Shown one piece after another: positions 13,232-13,657 of a stretch of 13,657 nt of DNA. The translations under genes were made by a program, and so were the position numbers. Within the stretch, counting starts at the first letter, position 1. The number at the start of each line of letters is the position of its first letter. A model generated the notes under the pieces. The model ran no database searches and was not told the DNA's origin. It was given only the letters and a program-made list of their open reading frames with translations. The stretch comes from Planctomycetota bacterium (GTDB lineage: Bacteria > Planctomycetota > Phycisphaerae > FEN-1346). The DNA lies in the NCBI GenBank assembly GCA_026387055.1, contig JAPLML010000268.1:1-13657 (forward strand). The letters run 5' to 3'.

Positions 13232-13657
13232 ATGACTGACGTTCTGCTGGGACTCGTTATTGTCCTCCTCTTGGGGGTCTTGGCTTTCCTTGTTGTGCTG
13301 GCGAAGCGGCGCGGCGAGGGGACCGCTGGGATCGAGAACCAACTCCGCGCCGAGGCCGCCGGCCTCCAGGCCAAGGCCGATGAGCTGCGCGGGCAGATTA
13401 CCGCGCTCGACGCCCAGGCCGCCGACCTCCGCCAGCGCCTTGAGGCTGAACAGGGCGCTCGCGTCAAGGCCGAGACCCGCCTCGATGCCGAACGCCGAAG
13501 CTTCGAGGAGCAGCGGGCCCTGCTCGACGAGGCCCAGGTCAAGCTCAAGGACGCCTTTGCCGCCCTCTCCGCCGCCGCACTCAAGGACAGCCGCGAGCAG
13601 TTCCTCGGGGCCGCCGGCGAACGCCTCCGGCCCATCCAGGACCTCCTGAAGACCTAC
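13232..13657 (+). CDS. rmuC: DNA recombination protein RmuC, 5' part
   Basis: Cut by the window edge after 142 codons with no stop. RmuC proteins are membrane-anchored, coiled-coil proteins with a nuclease-like domain; E. coli RmuC limits recombination at inverted repeats. Visible here are an N-terminal membrane anchor (LLGLVIVLLLGVLAFLVVLA, about 5-24), a basic AKRRG stop-transfer, and a long Ala/Glu/Leu/Arg-rich coiled coil (about 34-105). The family-like segment LLDEAQVKLKDAFAALSAAAL and the start of the next region EQFLGAAGERLRPI follow. The catalytic-like domain lies beyond the window. The ATG at 13232 has AAGGA (13218-13222) nine bases upstream. The RmuC identity rests on the anchor/coil layout and the KLKDAFAALSAAAL motif. 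Confidence 0.8.
   Translation, partial: MTDVLLGLVIVLLLGVLAFLVVLAKRRGEGTAGIENQLRAEAAGLQAKADELRGQITALDAQAADLRQRLEAEQGARVKAETRLDAERRSFEEQRALLDEAQVKLKDAFAALSAAALKDSREQFLGAAGERLRPIQDLLKTY

Noticed and set aside
13260..13649. Ser/Pro/Arg-rich plus-strand open frame at the right edge
   Set aside because: It is an out-of-frame shadow of rmuC, which has a membrane anchor, coiled coil and ribosome site in its own frame.

Overview
This is a high-GC bacterial chromosomal segment in which every supported gene lies on the + strand. The gene set is housekeeping: cofactor synthesis, tRNA modification, ribosomal proteins, lipid-type export, replication initiation and DNA topology. The order dnaA - dnaN - DUF721 gene - gyrB with no recF, a divergent MnmE-like GTPase behind coaX, rpsP-trmD-rplS without rimM, and an MsbA-like exporter with an extra extracytoplasmic insert together suggest Planctomycetota or a relative (Phycisphaerae-like). 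That assignment is an inference from gene order and protein style; no search was possible.

Left part (1-4054): a type III pantothenate kinase gene (coaX) is translationally coupled by an ATGA overlap to an mnmE-like GTPase gene. A 335-base spacer follows, holding a good sigma70-type promoter (TTGCCA-17-TAAAAT). This drives a short ribosomal/tRNA operon: rpsP (bS16), trmD (tRNA m1G37 methyltransferase) and rplS (bL19). A strong hairpin follows rplS.

Middle (4073-6908): a full-length ABC exporter subunit is followed by an ~800-base non-coding stretch leading to dnaA. That stretch contains weak DnaA-box-like sites, several strong stem-loops and two families of short GC-rich palindromes. Each family is present as a head-to-head inverted pair, like REP/BIME elements. 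A plausible dnaA promoter and a ~130-base structured leader follow.

Replication block (6909-12564): dnaA, a 280-base dnaA-dnaN spacer, dnaN, a DUF721/DciA-like gene and gyrB. The spacer has three DnaA-box-like sites and a locally AT-rich segment, and is the best origin candidate in the window. If it is oriC, the genes on its left, including the ribosomal protein operon, are transcribed toward the origin and so against the fork.

Right end (12565-13657): a 3' hairpin whose right arm can pair with either of two partners, a dispersed-repeat-like sequence that supplies the likely ribosome binding site of an unrecognised multi-pass membrane protein, and the 5' part of rmuC, cut by the window edge.

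No tRNA, rRNA, CRISPR array, transposase or phage gene was seen. I saw no clearly new gene system. The most unusual signals are the inverted palindrome pairs upstream of dnaA, the origin-like spacer, the codon-usage break inside dnaN, the alternative hairpin after gyrB and the missing conserved residues in MnmE, CoaX and DnaA.
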